Positions 44,041-52,927 of a stretch of DNA of 64,000 nucleotides are shown here, piece after piece. This DNA is from Holophagaceae bacterium (GTDB lineage Bacteria; Acidobacteriota; Holophagae; Holophagales; Holophagaceae): positions 1,364,001-1,428,000 of the forward strand of contig JADKKO010000004.1 of assembly GCA_016720465.1 (NCBI GenBank). The letters run 5' to 3'. Made by a program: the position numbers and the translations under genes. Within the stretch, counting starts at the first letter, position 1; each line of letters starts with the position of its first letter. The notes below the pieces were generated by a model. It saw only the letters and a program-made list of their open reading frames with translations, was not told where the DNA came from and searched no databases.

Positions 44041-44099
44041 GTGAGCCCTCCCGTTTCCCGGGCCAAATCCTTGGGCGCCGGATCAGGCGGCGCAAGGAT

Positions 44100-44130
44100 G
44101 GGAGAGGACCAACAGCTTCTCCCTTTTTTT
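44100..44130 (+). terminator. Second terminator or attenuator just before the beta-barrel gene
   Basis: GGGAGA (44100-44105) pairs with TCTCCC (44118-44123) and is followed by seven T residues. It is a canonical intrinsic terminator, yet it lies only 24 bp before the start codon of the next gene. Any transcript starting further upstream must pass it, so it may act as an attenuator. Confidence 0.7.
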
Positions 44131-44153
44131 GATTGGTTGCTAGACCTCCCCAT

Positions 44154-45911
44154 ATGATCCGTTTTCGGACCCTGGCCGCCTTGGCCCTCAGCCCCCTTCT
44201 CCTGGTCGCCCAGGAACCGGTGCTGCTCGCCCAGAATTTCGAATGGCGCTTCCAGCAATGGCAGGTCAACCAGACCAACAGCAGCACATCCCAGGCGACC
44301 TATGACTTCACGGTGGGCCTGCCGGTCTTCACGTACCGATTGGGAGCCCTGGCCCTCAGCGGGGCGCTGTCCTATGACCGGATGACCGCCCACGACGAGA
44401 CCTACCGTGCGGAGTCGTCCGTCGGCATCAGTTCCGCCGGAGCGCGGCTGAACCTGTTTCCCTACCAGCCCTTCAAGGTGAGGCTGGATTTCACCCGCAC
44501 CCGGACTCCAGGCCTGCTCGGCGTGCAGCCTTTCCGGGGGGAGATTTTCGGGGTGGGCGTCGGATACCGGGGACGATACGTGAAGGATGTGGACCTGTCC
44601 TTCCGGAAATCCACCCTGCAGCAGGACTCCCGGCGGGAAACCTGGAGCACCCTGGACCTCCATGGGAACCAGCGGTTCGGATCCACCGAGGTCAACCTGC
44701 AGGCGCTGCGGCAGAACTTCGATGCGACCAGCTACCTTCCGGCCTGGCACAACACCCACGCGATCCTGCGGACCGAAACCACCTTTTCGCCTACATGGCG
44801 CTTCCGCACCAGCGAGAGCGTGGAAAGCTTCCAGAACAACCGCTGGTTGGATGGCGATGCCACCCTCCAGGGCTTTTCTGGCCCGTGGACGAACCTGACC
44901 ACCCTGGGGTATCGCGGGACGCTCAATGGGGATTACCGATCCAACTCAGGCTCGGCGGGGCAGTCCCTGGCCTGGAAGCATGGGAAATGGGTGCTGGCTG
45001 GAACGGCTGCCTTCAGCCGGATCCACGACAGTCTGGGGCGCGATGCCCAGAACGGTTCCTTCATCGCCACGGTCAACACGTCCCTCGGCTCGGGGTGGAA
45101 CGCGATCGGCAGCGTCGCAGCCACCTCCGCCAGCGGAAGCCTGCTCGCCGCTTCGGGAGCCAAGAGCTCCAACAGTTTCCAGCTAGGCCTGATCCGGGGC
45201 GGGGAATTGCCCGATCAGATCCGCCACAGCCTCTTCCTGGTCAGCGACTGGGGATTCGACCGCTGGCGCAACGAGGTCTACCCTCCCGGCTACCTGCCTG
45301 GCGAGCTGGCCGATCAGCTTGTGCAGCGGCGCATGAGGCAGCAGGGCAGGCTCGACTTCTCGATGGATCTTGGGCGCACCACGGAACGGGGCGGAAGCGG
45401 CGTCCAGGACTGGGCCCGGGTTTCGGGAAACCTGTCGGCGGGAGCCAATTTCCGGATGCTGGTGTTGGGGGACTGGCGGCGGGACGACGGCTTCAGCCTG
45501 CCCGGGGTCAAGACCAAGAACAGCACCTTCACGGGCAATGCCAGCTATTCCCTGGACCGGGTTTCACTGACAGCCACCATCGGCCTGACGAAAAATGAGC
45601 AGGTGGGTGGCGCGGGCGGTGATCTCCAGCCGGATCCGGTCTTCCTCCATGGCCAGGCCTCAGGCTCCACCCGCTTCGAGGCCGCCAGCCTGAATCTGCG
45701 CTTCTGGAAGGTGCCCATGGGCCTGCTCTGGACGCGGCTGGATCCGGGCTTCGGACCCAACGCCCAGGCGCTGTCAGCGCACGTGGACCTGGATTACCGC
45801 CTCATCAGTTTCCGGGTCACCTACGACGAAGGCCGGCAGGAGGGCGGCCTCCACACGCGCCGGGTGATGGTCACGCTGCGCCGGTTGTTCGATACCGTGG
45901 CGCTTTGGTGA
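44154..45911 (+). CDS. Outer-membrane beta-barrel protein, candidate cytochrome-conduit porin
   Basis: The 585-residue protein has a signal peptide (MIRFRTLAALALSPLLLVAQ) and is then almost wholly amphipathic beta strands separated by turns (ALALSGALSYDRMTAHDETY, RTRTPGLLGVQPFRGE, and so on). It ends in VTLRRLFDTVALW, the C-terminal aromatic signal used by BAM for outer-membrane insertion. There are no heme motifs and no cysteine pair of the MtrB kind. Its stop overlaps or abuts the start of an eight-heme-site cytochrome, the arrangement of porin-cytochrome complexes that move electrons across the outer membrane. Assignment as a porin of this kind is inference from fold and neighbours. Confidence 0.8.
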   Translation: MIRFRTLAALALSPLLLVAQEPVLLAQNFEWRFQQWQVNQTNSSTSQATYDFTVGLPVFTYRLGALALSGALSYDRMTAHDETYRAESSVGISSAGARLNLFPYQPFKVRLDFTRTRTPGLLGVQPFRGEIFGVGVGYRGRYVKDVDLSFRKSTLQQDSRRETWSTLDLHGNQRFGSTEVNLQALRQNFDATSYLPAWHNTHAILRTETTFSPTWRFRTSESVESFQNNRWLDGDATLQGFSGPWTNLTTLGYRGTLNGDYRSNSGSAGQSLAWKHGKWVLAGTAAFSRIHDSLGRDAQNGSFIATVNTSLGSGWNAIGSVAATSASGSLLAASGAKSSNSFQLGLIRGGELPDQIRHSLFLVSDWGFDRWRNEVYPPGYLPGELADQLVQRRMRQQGRLDFSMDLGRTTERGGSGVQDWARVSGNLSAGANFRMLVLGDWRRDDGFSLPGVKTKNSTFTGNASYSLDRVSLTATIGLTKNEQVGGAGGDLQPDPVFLHGQASGSTRFEAASLNLRFWKVPMGLLWTRLDPGFGPNAQALSAHVDLDYRLISFRVTYDEGRQEGGLHTRRVMVTLRRLFDTVALW

Positions 45912-45919
45912 GGCGGCCC

Positions 45920-47146
45920 ATGGCGGACATGAGGTTCGACGCTTCCCTGCTGGGGTCCAAATGGACCCGGTGGACGCTGCTGGCCATGGCCCTGCTCGCT
46001 TTCCCGCCCCTGTTCCCCCAGGGAACCCTGCCTTCCTCCAAGGAGGCCCGGGCGGGGGCCTCCGCCGCCCATCAGGACTGCACCAAGTCCTGCCATCGCC
46101 CCCACCAACTCCCCCAGAGCCAGGTGGGTTTGCGAAGCTTCAGCGCCGAGGCCTTGTGCCTGTCCTGCCACCAGGGCGAACCGGCCATGCCCTCGGCGGA
46201 CCGGGCGCCCAAGCTTTCCACCCTCGGCGTCGAGGTTTCCAGCCATCTGAAAGTCCGCGCCCGGCGCAGGTCGGTCGCCTATCGACGGCAGGTGGAGACC
46301 GCCGGGGGCCGCGTGTTGCTGCAGGATGACTGCTCCGGATGCCACGATGTGCATGGCCGGGATGCCGGAATGGTGCGGCCGGTGGCTTTCGATTCGCGGG
46401 GCCAGTTGATGGGTTCCAAGCCGGCCTCCTTCGCCCAGGTCTGTTTCGGCTGCCACGCGGGCCCGCAGGCCGCGCCGAACTCCAGATCCGAAGGGGACCT
46501 GGGCCGCCGCTTCAGCCCCGGCGCAACCTCCCGCCACAGCATCGGGGCCTCCGCCGCGGACCGTCTGGATCTGCCGAGCCTCCGGGAGACGGCCTTCCGG
46601 GGCAAGCTCGACTGCACGTCCTGCCACGACAACCCGGACACCACCAGCATGCGGGGTCCCCATGCGTCGCCTTTTCCTTCCCTGCTGAAGGCTTCCTATG
46701 GACGGGAGAAGGACGTGGTCGGCATGGCCCAGCGGTCGAACGATCTATGTTTCACCTGCCACTCCAAGACTTCCATCCAGGCCAACCAGTCCTTCCTCTT
46801 GCACAACGAGCACATCACCGGGTTCGTCGGCCTCCCGTCCCGGCTGCGTAAAAGGGATGGTTCGTTCCCGCGGCCCGCGACTCGCAGTTCGAGCCTTTTC
46901 CAGCTCGGGCGGGATCCCTGGAGAACGGGGACGGCGGGCTACCTTCCCGGATTCGGGGAGCCGACCCCTTGCGCAACCTGCCATGAGCCCCACGGCAGCC
47001 TCACTTCGCCCGCCCTGGTCGAATTCGATCGCGCGGTTGTAGGACCTTCCTCCGTGGGGGCCGTGGAATTCAGGCGCACCGGCCCCCGGCAAGGGACCTG
47101 CACCCTGACTTGCCATGGCTATGACCACGTCCAGACCCGGTATTGA
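45920..47146 (+). CDS. Multiheme c-type cytochrome with six CXXCH and two CX3CH sites, partner of the barrel
   Basis: ATG 45920 has GAGG seven bases upstream; a GTG at 45908 overlapping the barrel stop is also possible. The 408-residue exported protein has a hydrophobic segment (WTLLAMALLAFPPLFPQG). The first and last heme-like sites are CTKSCH and CTLTCH, with three instead of two residues between the cysteines. Between them are CLSCH, CSGCH, CFGCH, CTSCH, CFTCH and CATCH. If all eight are used it equals the octaheme content of the periplasmic OmaB/OmaC partners of Geobacter conduits. Immediate proximity to the barrel gene supports a porin-cytochrome complex. Confidence 0.85.
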   Translation: MADMRFDASLLGSKWTRWTLLAMALLAFPPLFPQGTLPSSKEARAGASAAHQDCTKSCHRPHQLPQSQVGLRSFSAEALCLSCHQGEPAMPSADRAPKLSTLGVEVSSHLKVRARRRSVAYRRQVETAGGRVLLQDDCSGCHDVHGRDAGMVRPVAFDSRGQLMGSKPASFAQVCFGCHAGPQAAPNSRSEGDLGRRFSPGATSRHSIGASAADRLDLPSLRETAFRGKLDCTSCHDNPDTTSMRGPHASPFPSLLKASYGREKDVVGMAQRSNDLCFTCHSKTSIQANQSFLLHNEHITGFVGLPSRLRKRDGSFPRPATRSSSLFQLGRDPWRTGTAGYLPGFGEPTPCATCHEPHGSLTSPALVEFDRAVVGPSSVGAVEFRRTGPRQGTCTLTCHGYDHVQTRY

Positions 47147-47184
47147 ACCCAATCCGCCATTCAACCCTCAAGCAAGGAGAACGC

Positions 47185-47931
47185 ATGCACCCTCTCCCCT
47201 CCAGATTCCTTAGAACAGCCGCGAGCGGCCTCCTCCGCCTCGCCCTGGTCGGCCTGGCGCTCATGGCGGCCGGAACGGCGCAAGCCCAGGGCATCCGCGG
47301 CTCCAAGCATGATCTGTCTTCCGATGGCTCCTGGTGGGGCGGGGATCCTGCGATCTCCGGCCAGGTGTGCATGTACTGCCACACGCCCCACCATGCCAAC
47401 AACACGCTGAGCGACATCAACGCGCCACTGTGGAACCGCGCCATCGACCGGACCAAGACCTATGCCACCTATACCAGCTCCACCATGGTGGGCAGCCCCG
47501 GGAACCCGGCCCTCACGGTTTCGGTGCTTTGCCTGGGCTGCCACGATGGGACCCACACGCTGGCCACCGCCTACGGCTTTTCGTTCGACGACAAGCATGA
47601 AGTGATCAATGGCCAAGGCCTCAATGAGCGCGGGGAATATCCGAATTGCGCGAGCTGCCACTCGGATGGCGGCATGGGGCCGCTCAAGGCCACCATGAAA
47701 CTCGGCCCCGACCTCACGAACGACCACCCGATCGCGGTGAGCTACCCGACGGGCCTGGGGAGCCGGTTCCGTCCTCCCCCGGATGCCCAGCGGGGGTGGA
47801 GCGATGCGCCCCTGTACAATGGAAAGGTCGAGTGCGCGAGCTGCCATCGGGTGCATGATCCTTCGATCCCGCCCTTCCTTCGCAAGAGCAATGCGGGCAG
47901 CGGTCTTTGCCTGACCTGCCACGTCAAGTGA
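47185..47931 (+). CDS. Secreted pentaheme c-type cytochrome, expanded OmcE-like paralogue
   Basis: AAGGAG precedes ATG 47185 and the protein begins with a long signal peptide ending AAGTAQAQ. The mature part starts GIRGSKHDLSS as in the tetraheme protein at 43363. Heme sites are CMYCH, CLGCH, CASCH, CASCH and CLTCH. The third, PNCASCHSDGG, is an insertion absent from the tetraheme relatives and comes with new histidines (DDKHEV). The other four sites and the KHDLS, TPH, NDHP and RVH histidines are kept. 248 residues. Probably exported; extracellular or filamentous state cannot be judged from sequence alone. Confidence 0.87.
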   Translation: MHPLPSRFLRTAASGLLRLALVGLALMAAGTAQAQGIRGSKHDLSSDGSWWGGDPAISGQVCMYCHTPHHANNTLSDINAPLWNRAIDRTKTYATYTSSTMVGSPGNPALTVSVLCLGCHDGTHTLATAYGFSFDDKHEVINGQGLNERGEYPNCASCHSDGGMGPLKATMKLGPDLTNDHPIAVSYPTGLGSRFRPPPDAQRGWSDAPLYNGKVECASCHRVHDPSIPPFLRKSNAGSGLCLTCHVK

Positions 47932-48054
47932 CCCGGTTCCCGGGCCCATCCGCTGAAGCGGCCGGGGAAGGGATTTGCGGATTCAAAATCTGATTCTGCC
48001 CGCGCGCGGCCCTCGAGGCGGCGGAATGAAGGCAAGCTTGTTGAGGAGATCCTA

Positions 48055-49671
48055 ATGCGACCGATTGTTGTTCAGCTCCGGCACTCCCGGGCGATTCCCG
48101 GCCTGGTTCCCGTCGCGGCCCTGGTGCTGCTGGGCGGTGTGGCCTGCGACCGTCCCAAAGCTCCGGTCGCGCGCGTGGGAGCGATCTGGATCGGCCAGCC
48201 CGAATGGGCGGCCTACCTGAAGGAGAATCCGGGTGGCAGCCTGGCGGGCCTGGTCAGGCAGGAGCTGGCTTTCCAGCTCACCGAGAAGAGAGGATTCCTC
48301 AAAGGCACGGAGCTGCAGGATTACGTGCAGATCACGCGCCGCACGGCCCTGGCGCAGGCCTACCTTGCCGCCCAACCGGGCCACGGCAATTTCTCCGAAT
48401 CCCAGGCCAAGGAAGCCTTCATGGCTTCCGGCGAATCCCGCCGGGTTTCCCACCTCCTGTGCACTTCCCAGGCGGAGGCGCAGGCCGCTTTGCAGCGGGT
48501 GGCCGCCGGCGAAACCTTCGAGGCGGTGGCTTCAGCGGTGTCGAAGGACCCATCCGCCAAACAGAACAAGGGGGACCTGGGCTGGATCAAGCGGGAACAG
48601 ATGGTGGCTCCGTTTGCCGCCGCCGTGTTCGCTGCGAAGCCAGGCTCGTTGTGCGGACCCTTTCAGAGCGAATTCGGATGGCACGTCGCCCGGGTGCATG
48701 AGGTGCGCCCCGCCGATCCCGCCGAATTCGAGAGGTCCAAGGCAAGCCTGATGGCCGGGATGCAGCAATCCCTCGAGGCCCAGCGGCGCCCCGAGGCCCT
48801 GAAGGCTTTGCGGACGGAATATCCGCTCACCGCGGACAAGGCCGTATTGGACCTCGACCGCACGACGGCCATCGCGCCCGGGGACGAGAATCGGCAGGCC
48901 GGGCGCGTTACGGACAAAATCATCTCCTTGCGGGAACTGAAGCTCTTCATCTCGGAAAATATGAAGATGTCCGGGGCTTCCCACGGCCTGGGCCCCGAAA
49001 CCAAGGGCCAGTTCATGGAGATCCTGGCCGATGATTACCGGCTGTCCGCCGCCGCCGAGAAGCAGGGAATCGAGCGTCGGCCGGAGGTCAAAGCCGCCAT
49101 CTGGATGGGGCAGCGGAGGGTCGCCTATGCCGCGTTCTCGAAAAACTACCTGGGCGGCTTCAAGGTGCCCGAGGCCGAATTGAATTCCCACTACGCCGCA
49201 AATAAAGAGCGTTTTAGAGGCATTGGAGCCGTGAAGCTGCATCTTTTGGTGGCGGACCAGTCCGAAACCATCGACCGGGCGGTGAAGGAAGCCCAGGGTG
49301 GAACCCCCTGGAACCGCTTATTCGACAAGTACGCCAACAAGACCGCCACGGGCCAATGGGATGCGGGCTGGCTGGAAGTCGCGAGCCTGCTGAAACTGCT
49401 TCCCAAGGACGCGGTCCGGGCCATGCTCCAGAGCCCCGAGGGCACCCTCATCGGTCCCGTTCCGGGGCCGGATGGGTTCATGCTCTTCCGGTTGCTGGGG
49501 CGCAAGCCCGGAGAGGTCCTGCCCTTCCAGGAATGCCGCGAAGCGGTCCAGTCGGACTACCTGAAAGAGCGCGGCGCCGCGCTGGTGGATGCCTACCTGG
49601 ATTCCGATGCGCGCAAGGAAATCAAGGTCCAGGAGCACGCCAAGAACGCGGTGATCCAGAAGGCCCCCTGA
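48055..49671 (+). CDS. Lipoprotein with two parvulin-type (PpiC) domains
   Basis: A 538-residue exported protein; VLLGGVAC gives a lipobox near residue 31, so it is probably anchored in a membrane on the periplasmic side. Residues about 128-220 form a recognisable parvulin prolyl-isomerase domain (RRVSHLLCTSQAEAQAALQRV, SKDPSAKQNKGDLGWIKREQM, GPFQSEFGWHVARVHEV). A second, more diverged copy runs over about 395-490 (VKLHLLVADQSETIDRAVKEA, ATGQWDAGWLEVASL, GPVPGPDGFMLFRLL). The layout resembles SurA/PrsA-like chaperones. Parvulin proteins are recurrent neighbours of cytochrome-filament genes, and here it closes the cytochrome run. It probably assists folding of exported cytochromes or the barrel. 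Confidence 0.82.
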   Translation: MRPIVVQLRHSRAIPGLVPVAALVLLGGVACDRPKAPVARVGAIWIGQPEWAAYLKENPGGSLAGLVRQELAFQLTEKRGFLKGTELQDYVQITRRTALAQAYLAAQPGHGNFSESQAKEAFMASGESRRVSHLLCTSQAEAQAALQRVAAGETFEAVASAVSKDPSAKQNKGDLGWIKREQMVAPFAAAVFAAKPGSLCGPFQSEFGWHVARVHEVRPADPAEFERSKASLMAGMQQSLEAQRRPEALKALRTEYPLTADKAVLDLDRTTAIAPGDENRQAGRVTDKIISLRELKLFISENMKMSGASHGLGPETKGQFMEILADDYRLSAAAEKQGIERRPEVKAAIWMGQRRVAYAAFSKNYLGGFKVPEAELNSHYAANKERFRGIGAVKLHLLVADQSETIDRAVKEAQGGTPWNRLFDKYANKTATGQWDAGWLEVASLLKLLPKDAVRAMLQSPEGTLIGPVPGPDGFMLFRLLGRKPGEVLPFQECREAVQSDYLKERGAALVDAYLDSDARKEIKVQEHAKNAVIQKAP

Positions 49672-49749
49672 TCTCTTTGAGGGTGAGCCTTTACTGAACC
49701 GTAAAACGCTACTAAGTATCAAGGCTCCACGGATTCGCCAGCCGGCAGC

Positions 49750-52700
49750 CTATTTATGGCAGTCCGCGCAACCCGATATTTTTTTCAGGCTGGGCTTGTC
49801 CGAAAAATGCGGGTTGTGGCAGGAGAGGCAGTTCAATTGGGTTCCTGAGTACTTGTTGACGATCCCTCCCGAGGGGTGGTTGGCCAGGGGGTGGTTCGCG
49901 GACTTGTCCTTGTGGCATCCCAGGCAAAGGCTGTAGATCTCGCCCCGGGGGAAGCCTTTTTCCGCGCCGCCATGGGAGGTGTGGCAGACGGGGCACTGCC
50001 CTTCCATGACCGGCTTGTGCTTCGAGACGGCGCGCTCCGCTTCGGTCCTGAGTCCCTCATGGCATTTAAGGCAGAGGTCCTTGGGATTCGCCGCCAGCAA
50101 CGCTGCCCGGTCCGAGGCATGGGGAGCGTGGCAGGCCATGCACTGGCCCTTGGCGACCGGCGGATGGGGATGGGCCATCTGCGCGGCAGCGGCCACATTC
50201 TTGTGGCACGTGAAACATAGGCCAGGCGCGGGTGTGTTGAGGCCGAAGGGCTTCGGGGCGGCAGGCCCGGACGGCGCGTGGCAGGTGCTGCATGCCCCCG
50301 CCGCCACTGGCTGGTGCGCCGTCTGCTTGAGCATTCCGCCATGGTTCGAGCCGTGGGGGTCGTGGCAGGTGATGCACTGCCCGGCGCTGACGGGATAGCC
50401 CTTGTGGGGAGCCTGGAGATCTTTCACATCGTGGCAGGTGACGCACAGCTCCTGGGGCGGACTCAACAATCCTTTGGGGAGCTTCCCGGCATGGTGCTCG
50501 TGGCAGGACAGGCACTCTCCCGCCGCGGCGGGAGCGTGGGGATGCTTGGCTTGCACGGCCGCTGCGATGGCCGGGTGGCAGGTCAGGCACAAGGCGCCGC
50601 CGGGCTTGGCCAGAAGCGCTTTGTTTCCGGAATAATGCGGGGCGTGGCATTGCCTGCAACCATTCTCCTGGAAGGGTTTGTGGATCCATCCACCCTTGGG
50701 CGCGGCCGGGGCCTCGTGGCAGGCCAGGCAGACCTCGCTCTTCGGCAGATTGAGGAGTTTTTCGTTCCTGGACGCATGCGGACGATGGCATGCGAAGCAT
50801 TCCCCGCTCTTGAATGGATCGTGCTGCACGCTTCCCTCGGGAGCCTTCAGGGAATCGTGGCAAGTGATGCAGAGGGCCGGGGGATTCTCGGTCAGGACGA
50901 TTCCGCCCTTGGCATCCGGGGCCGCGTGGCAGGCGTCGCAGCCTTCCGTGAAGGGCGGGTGGGCCCCCTCGAGGATCAGCGCTTTCTTCGTGGAACTGTG
51001 GGGCTCGTGGCATCCCGCACAGTCGGCCTTGGACAGCGTGGCGCCCTGATGTTTTTTCTCCAGCTCCTTGTCGGCCAGGTCGTGGCAGGCGGCGCAGGCC
51101 TCCTTGATGGAGGGGGCGCTCAGCAGCGCGGGGCCTTTGCCCGCATGGGGATCGTGGCAGGCGCTGCATTCGCCGGATTCCACCGGAGCATGCACCTTCT
51201 GGAAGCTGTCCTTGCGTTCGTGGCAGCCGTAGCAGAGATCCGGCTGGGTCTTTTTCAGCAGTTTGGGCAGGTCGCTGCCGTGGGGGTCGTGGCAGGCCAG
51301 GCAAGCTCCCTTGCCCGCCGCGGGCCGGTGGACCGCGCCCCCGGCGCCCAGGCCCTTGTGGCAGTTCAGGCACAGGGTCTCGGTGCCTTCCTTGAGGAGC
51401 TTCGGGTTGTCCGAGCCGTGGGGCGCGTGGCAGGCGCTGCACTGCCCCTTCTGGATGGGTGCGTGGAGGACTTTTTTCTCGACGATGCTCTTGTGGCACC
51501 CGGCGCAGACCAGGGCTTGGCTGGCCTTGAGCAGGGCGGGTTCGGCCGAGGAATGGGGCGTGTGGCAGGCCGCGCATTTCCCCTCCTTCACCGGGGGGTG
51601 GGGCACGGCCCCCTGGGCGGTCTTGGCGTGGCAGCTCTGGCAGAGGGTCGAGGCCTCCTGCTTCAGGACAGGAGCGGCCTTGCCCGCGTGGGCTTCGTGG
51701 CAGGCCATGCAGTCGCCCCGGGAGGCGGGAGCATGGCGGGTCTTCCCGTCCAGCAGGCCTTCGTGGCAGGAGAGGCAGAGCTTCTCGGCGGGCAGCGCCA
51801 GCAGCTTCGGGTTCGTGGAATCGTGGGGCCTGTGGCAATCCAGGCAGGCGCCGGCCTGGAAAGGGGGATGGACGGAAGCGCCGCCGGCATTCTCATGGCA
51901 GGTGCCGCAGAGGTTTTGAACGGGCGCCACCAGCAGCCCCTTGGTGTCCGAAGCATGGGGCGTGTGGCAACTGAGGCATTGGCCTTCCTTGGCAGGCTCG
52001 TGCACATGGCCTTTGCCTGGCGTCGAGTCGTGGCAGGTGGTGCACAGGGCCGGGGGCTGGTCGCTGAGGCCAGCCTTCCCGTTCACCGCGGGGGTGTGGC
52101 AGTTCGAACAAGCATTGCCCTGGAAGGGACTGTGCTCCACGTCCCTGAGCATCCCCTTGCCCTTCGAGCCGTGGGGATTGTGGCAGGAAACGCAGGACGC
52201 AGGTTCCAGCGCCATGCCCGCGTGGGAGGCCGCCAGCGGAGACGCCTCGTGGCAGGCCACGCAGAGCTCGGCGGGCTTGGACTTCAGCAGGTGGTCGGAG
52301 GCGGAAGGATGCGGGCCATGGCAGTTGAGGCAGGATTCCACGGCCGCCGCGTGCGGGTGGGCCAGGGCCAGGCGGTCCTTGATGGGCGCGTGGCAGGACA
52401 GGCAGAGCTGCTGGGGCTCCTGGCGCAGCAGGTGCTTCCGGCCGCTGTCGTGGGGGGCATGGCAGGCCCCGCACTCCCCGCCGGCCGGAAAGCGATGGCT
52501 CTCCCTTTCGCCTTCAACGGGTCCTGCCGCCTTGTGGCAGATGACGCACAGCGCCCGGCCGCCCCCGGCGTGGAGGATGTTGGTGTTGGCGGTTCCGTGG
52601 GCCTTGTGGCACCACTGGCAACGCCCTTTCCGCAAGGGCTCGTGGGCCGTGGGCGATTGCTGTAGCGCTCCCGCGGCGGCATGGCAGGCTGCGCATTTCT

Positions 52701-52797
52701 TGTCCGCGGCGCCCAGCGCGGAGGCACCGAAAGCGCCCGCGAAAAACAGGGCCAACAACATGGCTGGGCGGATCGGTTGTCGGAGGCGGAATCTCAT
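49750..52797 (-). CDS. Giant secreted cytochrome with 42 CXXCH heme motifs
   Basis: A 1,015-residue exported protein with signal peptide MRFRLRQPIRPAMLLALFFA. I count 42 CXXCH motifs by eye, from CAACH near residue 35 to CADCH four residues before the end, one per about 24 residues. They form a tandem pattern of alternating site types. One type reads GxCxxCHxPH(xS) and the other LCxxCH, about 20 residues apart, with an HAPxxxGxC spacer that supplies extra histidines. There is no non-heme domain. Distal ligands are probably the PH and xHP/HA histidines. Likely a long heme wire in the periplasm or outside the cell. It converges on the PpiC gene across 78 bp. Confidence 0.92.
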   Translation of the reverse strand: MRFRLRQPIRPAMLLALFFAGAFGASALGAADKKCAACHAAAGALQQSPTAHEPLRKGRCQWCHKAHGTANTNILHAGGGRALCVICHKAAGPVEGERESHRFPAGGECGACHAPHDSGRKHLLRQEPQQLCLSCHAPIKDRLALAHPHAAAVESCLNCHGPHPSASDHLLKSKPAELCVACHEASPLAASHAGMALEPASCVSCHNPHGSKGKGMLRDVEHSPFQGNACSNCHTPAVNGKAGLSDQPPALCTTCHDSTPGKGHVHEPAKEGQCLSCHTPHASDTKGLLVAPVQNLCGTCHENAGGASVHPPFQAGACLDCHRPHDSTNPKLLALPAEKLCLSCHEGLLDGKTRHAPASRGDCMACHEAHAGKAAPVLKQEASTLCQSCHAKTAQGAVPHPPVKEGKCAACHTPHSSAEPALLKASQALVCAGCHKSIVEKKVLHAPIQKGQCSACHAPHGSDNPKLLKEGTETLCLNCHKGLGAGGAVHRPAAGKGACLACHDPHGSDLPKLLKKTQPDLCYGCHERKDSFQKVHAPVESGECSACHDPHAGKGPALLSAPSIKEACAACHDLADKELEKKHQGATLSKADCAGCHEPHSSTKKALILEGAHPPFTEGCDACHAAPDAKGGIVLTENPPALCITCHDSLKAPEGSVQHDPFKSGECFACHRPHASRNEKLLNLPKSEVCLACHEAPAAPKGGWIHKPFQENGCRQCHAPHYSGNKALLAKPGGALCLTCHPAIAAAVQAKHPHAPAAAGECLSCHEHHAGKLPKGLLSPPQELCVTCHDVKDLQAPHKGYPVSAGQCITCHDPHGSNHGGMLKQTAHQPVAAGACSTCHAPSGPAAPKPFGLNTPAPGLCFTCHKNVAAAAQMAHPHPPVAKGQCMACHAPHASDRAALLAANPKDLCLKCHEGLRTEAERAVSKHKPVMEGQCPVCHTSHGGAEKGFPRGEIYSLCLGCHKDKSANHPLANHPSGGIVNKYSGTQLNCLSCHNPHFSDKPSLKKISGCADCHK

Positions 52798-52927
52798 GGG
52801 CCCACATGTTCTAGCTTGAGGTGGCTCCCAGGAACAAATGAGCCGTTTTTGGCCGGCACGCGGTGGGGGACCGCAGCGGTTCCTGAGGGGATGGCTCGAG
52901 TGTATTCAAACGGCGAGTCCATGGACA
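52798..52927 (-). other. Spacer between the GGDEF/EAL gene and the 42-heme cytochrome gene
   Basis: 130 bp that must contain the cytochrome promoter if it is not transcribed with the upstream regulator gene. It holds an imperfect inverted repeat GGAACCG-CTG-CGGTCCC (minus strand, about 52867-52883) that could end the upstream transcript; no T-tract is visible. Confidence 0.35.

Noticed and set aside
47932..48054. Terminator between the pentaheme cytochrome and the PpiC gene
   Set aside because: CCGCT-GA-AGCGG and the CCGGG/CCGGGG stretches can pair, but no T-tract follows and the genes look co-transcribed.
49750..52797. CRISPR-like periodic repeats
   Set aside because: The periodicity comes from TGCxxxxxxTGCCAC heme codons in a continuous reading frame, with no exact repeat units or constant spacers.
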